The notes beneath the pieces are model-generated. The model made no database searches and was not told the origin of the DNA. It worked only from the letters and a program-made list of their open reading frames with translations. A stretch of DNA of 32,730 nucleotides from JBGZFC01 sp964346495 (lineage in GTDB: Bacteria > Bacteroidota > Bacteroidia > Bacteroidales > Dysgonomonadaceae): NCBI GenBank assembly GCA_964346495.1, contig CAYFUW010000012.1:1-32730 (forward strand), read 5' to 3'. Position 1 is the stretch's first letter, and each line of letters begins with the position of its first letter. The position numbers were made by a program, and so were the translations under genes. Below, piece by piece: positions 1 to 9,352 of the stretch.

Positions 1-955
1 ACTCTTTTGCATTAGCTAAAGAAAAATTTGTAACTCTGAATTTAATATCATCACTAAAAATCAACAAGTAAGATCTAATTATTAAATCTTTATCTATTAC
101 TATTTCTGTAGAGTCCCATATTTCATCAATAAGATTATTAAATTCGTCTCTAGCTGAAACTGAACTAGATGTCCATCCTGATATTATAGTTGACATAATC
201 AAGTCAGAGTAAGATAATTTTTCACCACCACTATTTATTCTAATAAAAATATTTAGTGCTTTGTCATAATCTTGCTCAAGTTCAAGATAGTAGTTAATCA
301 AAGTTTTAACATGAATAACATCTAAAAGTTTAGATAGAGTGTTACTAATATATTCGTTTGAATCCCATCCCTTTTTCTTTAAAAACTGGTTTAGTTCAAA
401 AGTTCCATTTAAGCTTAGAATTTGACCAACTTCAAACCATATTTTTTCAGAGGTTTGAAACTCCTCATCTGTTAAAAAACGAAAATCATAAACTCTACCA
501 TCCTCATTTTCATCTTCATCAATTGAGTTTTCTGTTAAACACAGATAAAGCTTTCTAGTCGGAATAGAATGTTCGTTATTCTTCCAAGCATAATTTTTCT
601 TTTTATATGCATAAGAACCTTTTAATCCTATATATAAAGCTGTTAGTCTTTGTTGACCATCTAGTACAGCTTCAAAATCAGGAATTGAATGTGTATTTAC
701 TTCTTCACAATGAGTATGATATTTTTCCCTATAATATTTTAATACACTGTAATACCTATGCTCTGTTTTATTTTTTCCTTGAACTTTCCACATTAACAAA
801 GATCCAATAGGATAGTTTCTCATTAGACTATCAAATAATAACTCAATTTGACCTGCACTCCATACAAACTCTCTCTGGATAGCTGGTAGTAAATATTGGT
901 TATATTCAATTTTGTCAATCGCTTGTTTAATTGATATTGGTGGATAATAACTCAT
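1..955 (-). CDS. DUF262 (GmrSD N-terminal-like) protein, partial
   Basis: The reading frame is open from an ATG at 953-955 to the left edge of the window, giving about 318 residues with the C-terminus missing. Three signatures of DUF262 proteins are visible: LPAIQREFVW (residues 23-32), LDGQQRLTAL (about 98-107) and FIRINSGGEKLSYSDL (about 238-253). In the GmrSD type IV restriction family this N-terminal domain is ParB/Srx-like and supplies nucleotide-dependent activity; a DUF1524 HNH nuclease domain often follows, either fused or as a partner. The C-terminus is outside the window, so the presence of a nuclease cannot be judged. A role in defence against modified phage DNA is inferred from the family only. 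The gene is visibly AT-rich and diverges from clpC. Domain assignment is firm; function is not. Confidence 0.85.
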   Translation of the reverse strand, partial: MSYYPPISIKQAIDKIEYNQYLLPAIQREFVWSAGQIELLFDSLMRNYPIGSLLMWKVQGKNKTEHRYYSVLKYYREKYHTHCEEVNTHSIPDFEAVLDGQQRLTALYIGLKGSYAYKKKNYAWKNNEHSIPTRKLYLCLTENSIDEDENEDGRVYDFRFLTDEEFQTSEKIWFEVGQILSLNGTFELNQFLKKKGWDSNEYISNTLSKLLDVIHVKTLINYYLELEQDYDKALNIFIRINSGGEKLSYSDLIMSTIISGWTSSSVSARDEFNNLIDEIWDSTEIVIDKDLIIRSYLLIFSDDIKFRVTNFSLANAKE

Positions 956-995
956 ATATATAATTTTATTGGTTATTTGGGATATTTATATCTTA

Positions 996-1003
996 CAAAT
1001 ATA
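996..1003 (-). promoter_or_regulatory. Candidate -7 box for the DUF262 gene
   Basis: On the minus strand this reads TATATTTG, matching the Bacteroidetes TAnnTTTG -7 element, about 40 nt upstream of the ATG at 955. No TTTG -33 element lies at the usual distance of about 20 nt, so the call is weak. Confidence 0.3.
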
Positions 1004-1155
1004 CAAAACTTCCAAAAACAAACACATAAACTCGTCGATTATTCCACATTAAAACTATTTTTCCAACAAAACCACAAATTTTTATTATCACCCCCAATTT
1101 TTAAATTCTTGGCATTGTTTTTGAAACGTTAATATTAGGATTACAAAAGAAGTGA

Positions 1156-1163
1156 TATATTTG
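1156..1163 (+). promoter_or_regulatory. Candidate -7 box for clpC
   Basis: TATATTTG matches TAnnTTTG 40 nt before the clpC ATG. The nearest TTTG (1120-1123) is 32 nt away, too far for a standard -33 element. No CIRCE-type inverted repeat was seen upstream of clpC. Confidence 0.35.
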
Positions 1164-1202
1164 TAATCGGATAAAAATGTAAATAAAGGAACAAAAAAAT
1201 AG

Positions 1203-3755
1203 ATGGAAAACGATTTTTCAAACAGAGTGCGTGACATCATGGCATACAGCCGTGAGGAGGCGCAAAGACTGCAAAACAATTATATAGGTCCCGAGCATCT
1301 GATGCTTGCCATACTTAGAGATGGTGAAGGACTTGCCAATCAGATATTGCAAGACTTTAATATCGATACTAAAAAGATGAAAAAAAATATCGACGACAGA
1401 TTTCGTTCGTCGGAAGCAGAATATGATAATAGTAGTGAGCTTGTTATAAATAAATATACAGCAAAAGTGTTAAAAATGAGCATCTTGGAAGCAAGACTAA
1501 CAAAAAGCAAAATAACTGATTCGGAACATATTTTATTGGCACTGCTTAAGGAAAAAGATACACTGATTAATGAAATTCTGACTGAGTTTGATTTAGATTA
1601 CGACAGTGCATTTTCGTATATTAAAAATATGGCAGATATTGGCATAGATGACAATTTGGATATTTCTGAATCGCCTGTTTCAGGAATTAACTTCACGGAT
1701 GATGACGAAGAAGACGATTTACCCGGAGGCAAAACAGGTGGCAGTCAGCCAAGAAGTGGCTCGCAGACAAAAAATCCGGTTTCGGATACTCCTGTTTTAG
1801 ATAATTTCGGGACAGACATTACTCGTGCAGCCAGAGAAAACCGACTCGATCCGGTTGTAGGACGTGAAAAGGAGATTGAGCGTATTGCACAAATTTTGAG
1901 TCGTCGTAAGAAAAACAATCCGGTACTTATCGGTGATCCGGGTGTGGGTAAATCTGCAATTGTGGATGGTTTGGCTTCACGAATTGTTCAAAAAAAGGTG
2001 TCTCGTTCGCTTTTCGATAAGCGCGTAATATCTTTAGATATGGCTTCTATTGTAGCCGGAACTAAATATCGCGGACAATTTGAGGAGCGAATAAAAGCAA
2101 TTTTGAACGAGTTGTCGAAAAACCCGAATGTAATCCTTTTTATTGACGAAATTCACACTATAGTCGGTGCAGGTGGTGCTGCAGGCTCACTTGATGCGGC
2201 AAATATGCTAAAACCTGCTCTTGCACGTGGAGAAATTCAATGTATTGGTGCCACAACGCTCGATGAATATCGAAAAAATATAGAGAAAGATGGTGCGTTG
2301 GAGAGAAGATTCCAGAAAGTTATCGTGGACGCGACTACTCCCGACGAGACATTAGAGATATTGCAAAATATTAAGGAGAGATACGAAGAGCATCACAACG
2401 TGAAATATACTCCCGAAGCTCTCGATGCCTGTGTAAAACTGACCGAAAGATATATTTCCGACCGTACTTTCCCAGACAAAGCGATAGATGCGCTTGACGA
2501 AGCAGGTGCAAGAGTACACATCTCTAACATCTCCATTCCGAAAATAATCGAAGAGATGGAAGAAGAGTTAAAAGTGGTAGAGCAACAAAAAAACGATGCA
2601 GTTAAAACTCAAAAATATGAGTTGGCGGCAAGTTTTAGAGATAAACAACGTAAACTACTTCTTGCATTAGAAGCCGAAGAAGAGCGTTGGCAAAAAGAGA
2701 TAAAAGAGAAACCCGAAATAGTTGATGAAGAGAAAATAGCCGAAGTGGTTGCCATGATTTCAGGTGTACCCGTGCAGCGTATTGCACAAGCGGAAGGTCA
2801 GCGATTGCTAAGTATGAAAGATGAACTCAAAGAGTTGGTAATCGGTCAGGACGAAGCGGTTGAAAAAATTGCTAAAGCGATTCAAAGAAATCGTGTGGGA
2901 TTGAAAGACCCGAATAAACCTATCGGCACATTTATGTTTCTTGGACCAACGGGAGTGGGTAAAACTCACTTAGCTAAGAAATTGGCAGAATTTTTGTTCG
3001 ATTCGCACGAGAATCTTATTCGTATAGATATGAGCGAATATATGGAGAAATTCAACGTTTCTCGCCTTGTTGGAGCTCCTCCCGGATATGTGGGTTATGA
3101 AGAAGGTGGTCAGCTGACTGAAAAGGTGAGACGTCGCCCCTACTCTGTTGTTCTACTCGACGAGATTGAGAAAGCGCATCCCGATGTGTTCAACCTTTTG
3201 TTGCAGATTATGGACGAAGGTCACGTTACAGACAGCTTGGGTAGAAGAATCGATTTCAAAAACACAATTCTGATAATGACTTCCAATATCGGAACACGTC
3301 AATTGAAAGATTTTGGTCGCGGAATCGGATTTAATACCGGAAATGATGTTTCCGACAAAGAATTTTCACGCGGAATTATCCAAAAAGCTCTGAATAAAGC
3401 TTTTGCACCGGAGTTTTTGAATAGAGTTGACGATATTGTAATGTTTGACCAATTGGATAAAGATGCGATTTTCAAGATTATTGACCTTGAACTGAAAGGA
3501 TTGTACAAGCGAATTAATGAGTTGGGTTATCATGTAGAATTAACACCCGCAGCTAAAGAATTTATCGCGGAAAAAGGTTACGATGTACAATTTGGTGCTC
3601 GTCCGCTAAAACGTGCTTTACAAAAGTATGTGGAAGACGAAATGGCGGAAATGGTACTTCGCACGGAATTAAAAGAGGGACAAAAAGTGTTGATAGATTT
3701 CGATTCGGAAAAACAGCAAATTGTAATGAAAACTGAAGAGGTTATTTCCGAATAA
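1203..3755 (+). CDS. clpC: ATP-dependent Clp protease ATP-binding subunit ClpC
   Basis: This 850-residue class I Clp/HSP100 ATPase unfolds substrate proteins and feeds them to ClpP in the cytoplasm. The double Clp N-domain occupies about residues 1-150 and is followed by an acidic, glycine-rich linker (163-185). AAA+ module 1 has Walker A GDPGVGKSA (244-252) and Walker B ILFIDEIH (311-318). A UVR-type coiled-coil insert (KYELAASFRDKQRKLL, from 471) separates it from AAA+ module 2 (GPTGVGKTH 581-589, then VVLLDEIEKAHPDV). This middle insert distinguishes ClpC from ClpB, which has a much longer coiled coil. Length is normal for the family. The start is supported by AAGGA at 1187-1191. It converges on the next gene, with a hairpin terminator between them. 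Identification is secure. Confidence 0.97.
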   Translation: MENDFSNRVRDIMAYSREEAQRLQNNYIGPEHLMLAILRDGEGLANQILQDFNIDTKKMKKNIDDRFRSSEAEYDNSSELVINKYTAKVLKMSILEARLTKSKITDSEHILLALLKEKDTLINEILTEFDLDYDSAFSYIKNMADIGIDDNLDISESPVSGINFTDDDEEDDLPGGKTGGSQPRSGSQTKNPVSDTPVLDNFGTDITRAARENRLDPVVGREKEIERIAQILSRRKKNNPVLIGDPGVGKSAIVDGLASRIVQKKVSRSLFDKRVISLDMASIVAGTKYRGQFEERIKAILNELSKNPNVILFIDEIHTIVGAGGAAGSLDAANMLKPALARGEIQCIGATTLDEYRKNIEKDGALERRFQKVIVDATTPDETLEILQNIKERYEEHHNVKYTPEALDACVKLTERYISDRTFPDKAIDALDEAGARVHISNISIPKIIEEMEEELKVVEQQKNDAVKTQKYELAASFRDKQRKLLLALEAEEERWQKEIKEKPEIVDEEKIAEVVAMISGVPVQRIAQAEGQRLLSMKDELKELVIGQDEAVEKIAKAIQRNRVGLKDPNKPIGTFMFLGPTGVGKTHLAKKLAEFLFDSHENLIRIDMSEYMEKFNVSRLVGAPPGYVGYEEGGQLTEKVRRRPYSVVLLDEIEKAHPDVFNLLLQIMDEGHVTDSLGRRIDFKNTILIMTSNIGTRQLKDFGRGIGFNTGNDVSDKEFSRGIIQKALNKAFAPEFLNRVDDIVMFDQLDKDAIFKIIDLELKGLYKRINELGYHVELTPAAKEFIAEKGYDVQFGARPLKRALQKYVEDEMAEMVLRTELKEGQKVLIDFDSEKQQIVMKTEEVISE

Positions 3756-3781
3756 AACCCCATCCAAAACACTATAATAAT

Positions 3782-3819
3782 AAAGCCAACTATATCGATA
3801 TGATTTAGTTGGCTTTTTA
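3782..3819. terminator. Terminator between clpC and the T9SS-tailed gene
   Basis: A perfect 11-bp stem (AAAGCCAACTA 3782-3792 with TAGTTGGCTTT 3806-3816) encloses a 13-nt loop and runs into TTTTT on the plus strand. It lies 27 nt after the clpC stop and 20 nt beyond the end of the convergent gene. An A-rich run on the other side makes bidirectional use plausible. Confidence 0.85.
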
Positions 3820-3838
3820 TCAATATCTGAATATTATT

Positions 3839-4831
3839 CTAGTTCCTTACGATAATTTTGGAGGTAGCCTGTTTTCCACTTTTCAATACTACTTTCACAA
3901 GATAATTTCCATCGGATAATGCAGAAACATCTACTCTTGGATTACGGCTTGTCATTATAGTCCTACCTGTGATGTCGTATATTTCACAATAGTCAAACTC
4001 TTCAGCAGAGATATTTATTTCACCATAAGCCGGATTTGGATAAACAGCTGTTTTATTAACACCTATCACTTCATCCATATTAACACAGTCAACATCATAC
4101 AATGCAAAAGCAAGAGCCTTAATTTCTTCTCCGAGTTCACTTCCGAAAAACGCGTATAAATCATACCAGCCAATAGATGCAATTCCAAAGTAGTCATTTG
4201 CATCTACAGACATAGCGTTGCTAAAATGTGCATCGTTTGAAAAAAACTGATTAAAAGTTTCATTTGTATTATATACTTCGCCTTCCGTAAAATTAACAAT
4301 AGGTGCCAATACGAGCCAATATCTTTCTCCGGCTACAGCACTAAAATCAACAGAAAACATGAAGTGATAAAAACCATCTTCGTTTACTGTCATCGAAAAA
4401 CTAGATGTGTCGACTTTATCTATTTCAACTTCGTAAAGAGGTGTTCCTGTTGTTGTCGGCACTCCACTAGGCTTACCATTATCGTCAGAATAGATATAAA
4501 CTTTCATTCCTGTAATAATGCTTTCCAGGTTATTTGCTATCTGATAACCTATTGTTTCAATGCTTTTTATTTGAGTGTCTTGTTCCAGCTGCAAATCATC
4601 GGCAGTATAATAACCTATTCCTTCACTTGAAACCGTAGAAACTGAACCTGCACTAGTAGTGTCATTTTGCAAGAAAACAGCTTCTGTTCTGAATCCATAA
4701 GAACCAACATTCGTTTCACTTTTTGTTGGAAATAGAGAAACAGGCAGTTTTGAAACGTCTTGTGCTTCAGCTGTGATAAATAAAGAAGTCACACACAATA
4801 CAATTACTGATGTAAAGATTTTTCTAATCAT
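3839..4831 (-). CDS. Secreted protein with T9SS C-terminal sorting domain
   Basis: The chosen start is the ATG at 4829-4831, giving 330 residues. The frame extends 15 codons further upstream, but MIRKIFTSVIVLCVTSLF... is a clean signal peptide with cleavage near TAEA|QD. The last 75 residues or so form a type A Por-secretion tail: VYPNPAYGEINIS, then CEIYDITGRTI, then LSDGNYLVKVVLKSGK and a basic end. This tail directs export through the type IX system and attachment or release at the cell surface. The middle (about residues 24-250) is rich in Thr, Ser, Asp and aromatic residues and looks like beta-sandwich; I recognise no catalytic motif. It stands alone with no polysaccharide locus beside it. 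Its cargo function is unknown. Confidence 0.85.
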   Translation of the reverse strand: MIRKIFTSVIVLCVTSLFITAEAQDVSKLPVSLFPTKSETNVGSYGFRTEAVFLQNDTTSAGSVSTVSSEGIGYYTADDLQLEQDTQIKSIETIGYQIANNLESIITGMKVYIYSDDNGKPSGVPTTTGTPLYEVEIDKVDTSSFSMTVNEDGFYHFMFSVDFSAVAGERYWLVLAPIVNFTEGEVYNTNETFNQFFSNDAHFSNAMSVDANDYFGIASIGWYDLYAFFGSELGEEIKALAFALYDVDCVNMDEVIGVNKTAVYPNPAYGEINISAEEFDYCEIYDITGRTIMTSRNPRVDVSALSDGNYLVKVVLKSGKQATSKIIVRN

Positions 4832-4865
4832 AGTTTTATATTTTAATAGTTTATTTATTTGTGAA

Positions 4866-4873
4866 CAAAGATA
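4866..4873 (-). promoter_or_regulatory. Candidate -7 box for the T9SS-tailed gene
   Basis: The minus strand reads TATCTTTG (TAnnTTTG) about 35 nt upstream of the ATG at 4831. A second match, TATATTTG, lies at 4885-4892. Neither has a -33 TTTG at standard spacing. Confidence 0.35.
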
Positions 4874-4943
4874 CAATTATTTAACAAATATAAAACTTTT
4901 TAACGATTATCCGCATGAATACCTGGTTTAATTTAATAACCAG

Positions 4944-5004
4944 GAAACTGTATCAGAAGCCAAACATTCGATTATTTTTGTCATTATGAACGAAGTGAAG
5001 AATC
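4944..5004 (-). repeat. 61-bp dispersed intergenic repeat, copy 1
   Basis: The reverse complement aligns without gaps to 13945-14005, with about 8 mismatches in 61 positions by eye. Both begin GATTCTTCACT and end GATACAG(T/C)TTC. A shorter relative lies at 5061-5100. No open reading frame is evident in any copy. Confidence 0.75.
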
Positions 5005-5012
5005 TGATTTCT

Positions 5013-5038
5013 TTGACCGAAGTCGGTTGACCGAAGTC
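5013..5038. repeat. Direct repeat TTGACCGAAGTC x2
   Basis: TTGACCGAAGTC occurs at 5013-5024 and again at 5027-5038, two bases apart, between two copies of the larger dispersed repeat. It appears to be a short local duplication. Confidence 0.7.
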
Positions 5039-5060
5039 CGAAGCTGGTACTGGAACTGAT

Positions 5061-5100
5061 ATTCGTTTACTTTTGTCAATCTGAATGAAGTGAAGATTCT
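5061..5100 (-). repeat. 61-bp dispersed repeat family, partial copy
   Basis: The reverse complement starts AGAATCTTCACTTCATTCAG and continues into TTGACAAAAGTAAACGAAT. It matches the first 40 bases or so of the copies at 4944-5004 and 13945-14005. A fainter trace (CCATTCAGTATGACAA) occurs at about 5215-5230. Confidence 0.6.
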
Positions 5101-5110
5101 AATTTTGGAT

Positions 5111-5138
5111 ATTAGCTTTTAGCCATTAGCTTTTAGCA
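5111..5138. repeat. 14-bp tandem repeat ATTAGCTTTTAGC(C/A)
   Basis: Two adjacent 14-bp units (5111-5124 and 5125-5138) differ only in their last base. They lie in the spacer between the T9SS-tailed gene and nifJ. Confidence 0.75.
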
Positions 5139-5320
5139 GACAAGTGCATCAAAAAAAGTCTTTATTCTTTGCTCTTTGCTCCACAAATATAGATACTTCA
5201 TTCCGCTAAAAGCTCCATTCAGTATGACAACACAGTGATGTGCTTTACTTTGATATAGCTACTTTACGAGAAACTTCTCTGTCCTATGTTACTATGTGGT
5301 TAAAAGTAAAAGTCAAAAAT

Positions 5321-5344
5321 GCCGGGATTACAAATCCCTCCGAC
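5321..5344. repeat. REP-like 24-bp hairpin repeat, copy 1
   Basis: GCCGGGATT, ACA, AATCCC, TC, CGAC: the arms GGGATT/AATCCC pair around a 3-nt loop, and a second short helix forms outside a 2-nt bulge. Nearly the same 24 bases occur at 10612-10635 and, inverted, at 20467-20490, always between genes. Confidence 0.75.
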
Positions 5345-5381
5345 ACAGGGTCTTGCGTCTTGACTCTTACATCTTATATCT

Positions 5382-5416
5382 AAAAAAAGCGACGCCTTTT
5401 TTTAAGACATCGCTTT
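5382..5416 (-). terminator. Terminator of nifJ
   Basis: On the minus strand AAAGCGATGTC pairs with GGCGTCGCTTT (11 bp with two G-T pairs) around an A-rich loop and is followed by a run of seven T. It lies 35 nt beyond the nifJ stop. Confidence 0.8.
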
Positions 5417-5451
5417 AATATATAGATTATTCCTAAATTTGCTATTCAGCT

Positions 5452-8400
5452 TTATTCTTCATCTTTTTCAAGAGAAAAATCAGCATCTGCCATACGCAGA
5501 TAAGAACGATAACGCCATTGCGCACTCTCTTTTGCCGCCTTAAACAGCTCTTGTGCCTCTCCCGGGAACGATTTGAGTAGTTGAGTATAACGAACCTCAC
5601 CCATTAGGAAGTCGTTAAATTTACTCCAATCCGGTTCTTTGCTGTCAAGTGTGAACGGGTTTTTACCCTCATCTTCCAACATCGGATTGTAGCGCCACAA
5701 GTGCCAGTAACCGCATTCAACAGCAGCTTTCTGTTCAGCTTGAGAGAATCCCATTCCTCTTCTCAATCCGTGACTGATACAAGGTGAATAAGCTATAATT
5801 AGCGATGGTCCCTTATAAGCTTCAGCTTCTTTAAGAACTTTCAGATAGTGTCCCTGGTTTGCACCCATTGCCACTTGAGCAACATATACGTAACCGTAAG
5901 TTGCGGCAATACGACCTAAATCTTTTTTGCGAACTCGTTTACCTGTAGCAGCAAATTTAGCTACAGCAGCCATTGGAGTAGATTTTGAAGATTGACCACC
6001 TGTATTTGAATAAATTTCAGTATCAACAACCAACACATTTATATCTTCTCCAGAAGCCAACACGTGGTCTAGTCCGCCGAAACCGATATCATAAGCCCAA
6101 CCGTCGCCACCAAACAACCAAATCGATTTTTTAATCAGATATTTATCTAACGAAAGAATCTCTTTTGCAAGTTCGTTGTTACTGTTTTTGAGTGACTCAA
6201 CGATTTTTGGAGAAACCTCTTTCGATCTATCTGCATCATCTTTTCCGTCAATCCACTCTTGGAACAGAGCTTTTTGCTCGTTGCTAAAATCGGCAGACTC
6301 CATACCTTTTGTCATCAAATCAGTAAGGCGATTGCGCATACTTGCCTGTGCAATTGCAAAACCGTAACCAAATTCGGCATTATCTTCAAACAATGAATTT
6401 GCCCAAGCCGGTCCTTTACCTTCCTCGTTTTTGGTGTAAGGAGTTGCCGGAGCCGATGCACCATAAATTGATGAACATCCTGTAGTGTTGGCAATCATCA
6501 TTCTGTCGCCAAACAGTTGAGTAATAAGTTTGATATATGGAGTTTCTCCACAACCCGAACATGCGCCCGAGAACTCGAACAACGGTGTCGCAAATTGTGA
6601 GTTTTTCACATTCAAAGAAACGTCAACCAAATGAGCTTTACTTGATACATTATCAATCATGTAATCCCAATTTGCTTGCTCATCGTATTGAGTTTCGATT
6701 GGTACCATTTCAAGAGCTTTGGCACCTCTTCTGCCTGGACAAACATCGGCACAGTTACCGCAACCAAGACAATCGAGAACGTCAACTTGAATACGGAATC
6801 CCATTCCTTCAAATTGTTTTCCTTGAGCTTTCAGAATATCCACATTTTCACCCAATCCTTTTTGCTCTTTTTCATCGAGAACAAACGGACGAATAGTTGC
6901 GTGCGGACAAACGTAAGCACATTGGTTACATTGGATACAGTTTTCTGCATTCCAAACAGGAACTTTCACGGCAACACCACGTTTTTCGTATTTGGTTGTA
7001 CCTTGTTCCCAAGTTCCATCTTCACGCCCTTTAAATACAGAAACCGGAAGATCGTAACCACGTTGTGCATTTACCGGACGAACTATTTTTTGGATAAATT
7101 CCGGTGCATCATCAACTTCTGCCGGTGCAGGTTCAAGATTAGCCCATTCTGCTAAAACTTCAACCTCTTCCACATCACCACCACGATCTACAGCAGCATA
7201 GTTCATATTTACAACATCCTCTCCCTTTCTGCCATACGACTTCACAATGAATTCCTTCATTTGCTCTACCGCCAGGTCATAAGGTATGATATTGGAAATT
7301 TTAAAGAATGCCGATTGTAAAATAGTATTGGTTCTATTACCTAAACCTATCTCAGATGCAATTTTAGTAGCATTTATAATGTAAAATTTAATATCGTTTT
7401 GTGCGAAATATTTCTTGATATGATTAGGTAAGTGCTCTGCAACCTCTTCCTTCGTCCATAACGAGTTGAGCAGGAATGTTCCTCCTTTTCTCAAACCACG
7501 TGTAACGTCATACAAATTCAGATATGCGGGTACGTGAACCGCTACAAAATTTGGAGTTGTATTTAAGTATGTTGAGCGAATGGGTTTATCGCTGAAACGA
7601 AGGTGAGAGCAGGTAAATCCACCCGATTTTTTAGAGTCGTAAGCAAAATATGCTTGTACATATTTTTCTGTATTATCACCGATAATTTTTACAGTGTTTT
7701 TATTCGCACCTACTGTTCCGTCAGAGCCTAATCCGTAGAACTTGGCTTCATAAACCGACATATCCATCGGAATCTCCTCTTTTAGCGGAAGTGATTTGAA
7801 TGTAACATCATCCTCAATACCAATAGTAAAGTCATCTTTTGGAACTTCCATTTTCAAGTTTTTGAAAACTGCCAAAATTTGTGCCGGAGTAGTATCTTTT
7901 GAAGACAGACCGTAGATACCGCCAACAATATTAGGAGCGTTTTCTTTTCCGTAGAATGCACTCTTAACATCCAGATACAAAGGTTGACCTTCTGCTCCGG
8001 GCTCTTTTGTGCGGTCGAGAACCGCGATTTGTGTTGCTGTTTTCGGAATTACAGAAAGCAAAGCTTCAGCTTTAAACGGACGATACAAGTGTACACTTAC
8101 AACACCCACCTGACGCTTATCAACAGTGTTCAGATAATCAACTACTTCTTTAATAGTTTCTGTAACCGAGCCCATAGCTATAATTACACGGTCGGCTTCA
8201 GGATGTCCGTAATAATCGAACAAACCATATTTACGTCCTGTAATTGCTGCTAATTTATCCAGATATTTCTCAACAATACCGGGAACTGCTTCGTAGAAAG
8301 GATTTGCAGCTTCGCGCGATTGGAAATAGATATCGTCGTTTTGTGCCGTTCCTCTTGTAACAGGATTATCGGGGCTCAACGCTCTGTTGCGGAATGCCTG

Positions 8401-9006
8401 CAATGCTTCCTGATTGATAAGCGGTGCCAGGTCTTCGCTTGATAACGCTTCAATTTTTTGAATTTCGTGCGATGTGCGGAAACCGTCGAAAAAGTGCATA
8501 AACGGTATGCGACTTTCAATTGCTGCCAAATGCGCTACCGCTGCCAGGTCCATAACTTCTTGCACCGAGCCTGTAGCAAATGCCGCAAAACCTGTTGGGC
8601 GGGCTGCCATCACGTCCTGATGGTCACCAAAAATAGACAGTGCTTGCGCTGCTAATGCACGTGCAGAAACATGAAATACGCCGGGCAACAATTCACCGGC
8701 TATTTTATACATGTTAGGAAGCATCAGCAATAAACCTTGTGATGCAGTAAACGTTGTAGTCAACGCTCCAGCCTGTAATGAGCCATGAACTGCTCCTGCT
8801 GCTCCTGCTTCCGATTGCATCTCTTTAACCAATACCGGCTGACCGAAAATATTTTTTCTTCCTGCCGCTGCCCACTCATCCACATATTCTGCCATTGTGG
8901 AAGATGGTGTAATTGGATAGATGGCGGCTACCTCGCTAAACATATACGCGATATGAGCAGCTGCTTGATTGCCGTCACATGTTAAATATTTCTTTTGATT
9001 TGCCAT
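5452..9006 (-). CDS. nifJ: Pyruvate:ferredoxin (flavodoxin) oxidoreductase
   Basis: This 1184-residue one-chain enzyme converts pyruvate and CoA to acetyl-CoA and CO2 and passes electrons to ferredoxin or flavodoxin. It is a central step in anaerobic fermentation and acts in the cytoplasm. The pyrimidine-binding domain near residue 30 contains PITPSSTMAEYVDEWAA. The EKR region follows at about 425-490. The two-cluster ferredoxin domain has CIQCNQCAYVCP (about 688) and CLGCGNCADVCPG (about 745). The C-terminal thiamine-pyrophosphate domain has GDGWAYDIGFGG (about 966) and VVDTEIYSNTGGQSSKS. Cysteines of the proximal cluster appear in CSGCGETPY, TTGCSS and YSPCISHG. Length and domain order are those of the homodimeric family. 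It is a single-gene unit with its own terminator. No conserved residue appears to be missing. Confidence 0.97.
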   Translation of the reverse strand: MANQKKYLTCDGNQAAAHIAYMFSEVAAIYPITPSSTMAEYVDEWAAAGRKNIFGQPVLVKEMQSEAGAAGAVHGSLQAGALTTTFTASQGLLLMLPNMYKIAGELLPGVFHVSARALAAQALSIFGDHQDVMAARPTGFAAFATGSVQEVMDLAAVAHLAAIESRIPFMHFFDGFRTSHEIQKIEALSSEDLAPLINQEALQAFRNRALSPDNPVTRGTAQNDDIYFQSREAANPFYEAVPGIVEKYLDKLAAITGRKYGLFDYYGHPEADRVIIAMGSVTETIKEVVDYLNTVDKRQVGVVSVHLYRPFKAEALLSVIPKTATQIAVLDRTKEPGAEGQPLYLDVKSAFYGKENAPNIVGGIYGLSSKDTTPAQILAVFKNLKMEVPKDDFTIGIEDDVTFKSLPLKEEIPMDMSVYEAKFYGLGSDGTVGANKNTVKIIGDNTEKYVQAYFAYDSKKSGGFTCSHLRFSDKPIRSTYLNTTPNFVAVHVPAYLNLYDVTRGLRKGGTFLLNSLWTKEEVAEHLPNHIKKYFAQNDIKFYIINATKIASEIGLGNRTNTILQSAFFKISNIIPYDLAVEQMKEFIVKSYGRKGEDVVNMNYAAVDRGGDVEEVEVLAEWANLEPAPAEVDDAPEFIQKIVRPVNAQRGYDLPVSVFKGREDGTWEQGTTKYEKRGVAVKVPVWNAENCIQCNQCAYVCPHATIRPFVLDEKEQKGLGENVDILKAQGKQFEGMGFRIQVDVLDCLGCGNCADVCPGRRGAKALEMVPIETQYDEQANWDYMIDNVSSKAHLVDVSLNVKNSQFATPLFEFSGACSGCGETPYIKLITQLFGDRMMIANTTGCSSIYGASAPATPYTKNEEGKGPAWANSLFEDNAEFGYGFAIAQASMRNRLTDLMTKGMESADFSNEQKALFQEWIDGKDDADRSKEVSPKIVESLKNSNNELAKEILSLDKYLIKKSIWLFGGDGWAYDIGFGGLDHVLASGEDINVLVVDTEIYSNTGGQSSKSTPMAAVAKFAATGKRVRKKDLGRIAATYGYVYVAQVAMGANQGHYLKVLKEAEAYKGPSLIIAYSPCISHGLRRGMGFSQAEQKAAVECGYWHLWRYNPMLEDEGKNPFTLDSKEPDWSKFNDFLMGEVRYTQLLKSFPGEAQELFKAAKESAQWRYRSYLRMADADFSLEKDEE

Positions 9007-9352
9007 AATATATAATATATTTATATGTTTTTGATTTCATTATTAAACTTCCAACAATTGATCTGCACAAGAGAGTTCTCTCCCAAAACAACACAAACAT
9101 CTCCCTAATACAGAGCAATTTACACTATAGAAAAACATCTAAATGATGATTAAATTTGAAGATTATTCACTTATAATTTTATATGCTGTGATAATTTTCC
9201 TGCGAAATTAATCTAATTAGATAAAAAAAACAAGTATTTTAACGTTAATCTTTATAGTTCGCAATCAAACAGGATGATATGCTTTCAGTTTGTTACAGAA
9301 GTGTTAAGTTTTAATTAATTACATAATCCAACTCCTCAATATCCATACAAAA
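9007..9352. other. Intergenic stretch between asparaginase and nifJ
   Basis: This 346-bp AT-rich spacer holds no credible gene on either strand and no copy of the dispersed repeats. It should contain the nifJ promoter, but no well-spaced TTTG/TAnnTTTG pair was found. The only minus-strand TAnnTTTG match (TAATTTTG at about 9347-9354) overlaps the end of the asparaginase gene. Confidence 0.5.

Noticed and set aside
1111..1163. Full -33/-7 promoter for clpC using TTTG at 1120-1123
   Set aside because: The spacing to the -7 box is 32 nt rather than about 20, so only the -7 box was kept.
6537..7155. Two plus-strand open frames of 119 and 159 codons inside nifJ
   Set aside because: They lie entirely antisense to the intact pyruvate:ferredoxin oxidoreductase, have no recognisable domains and show the composition expected of shadow frames.
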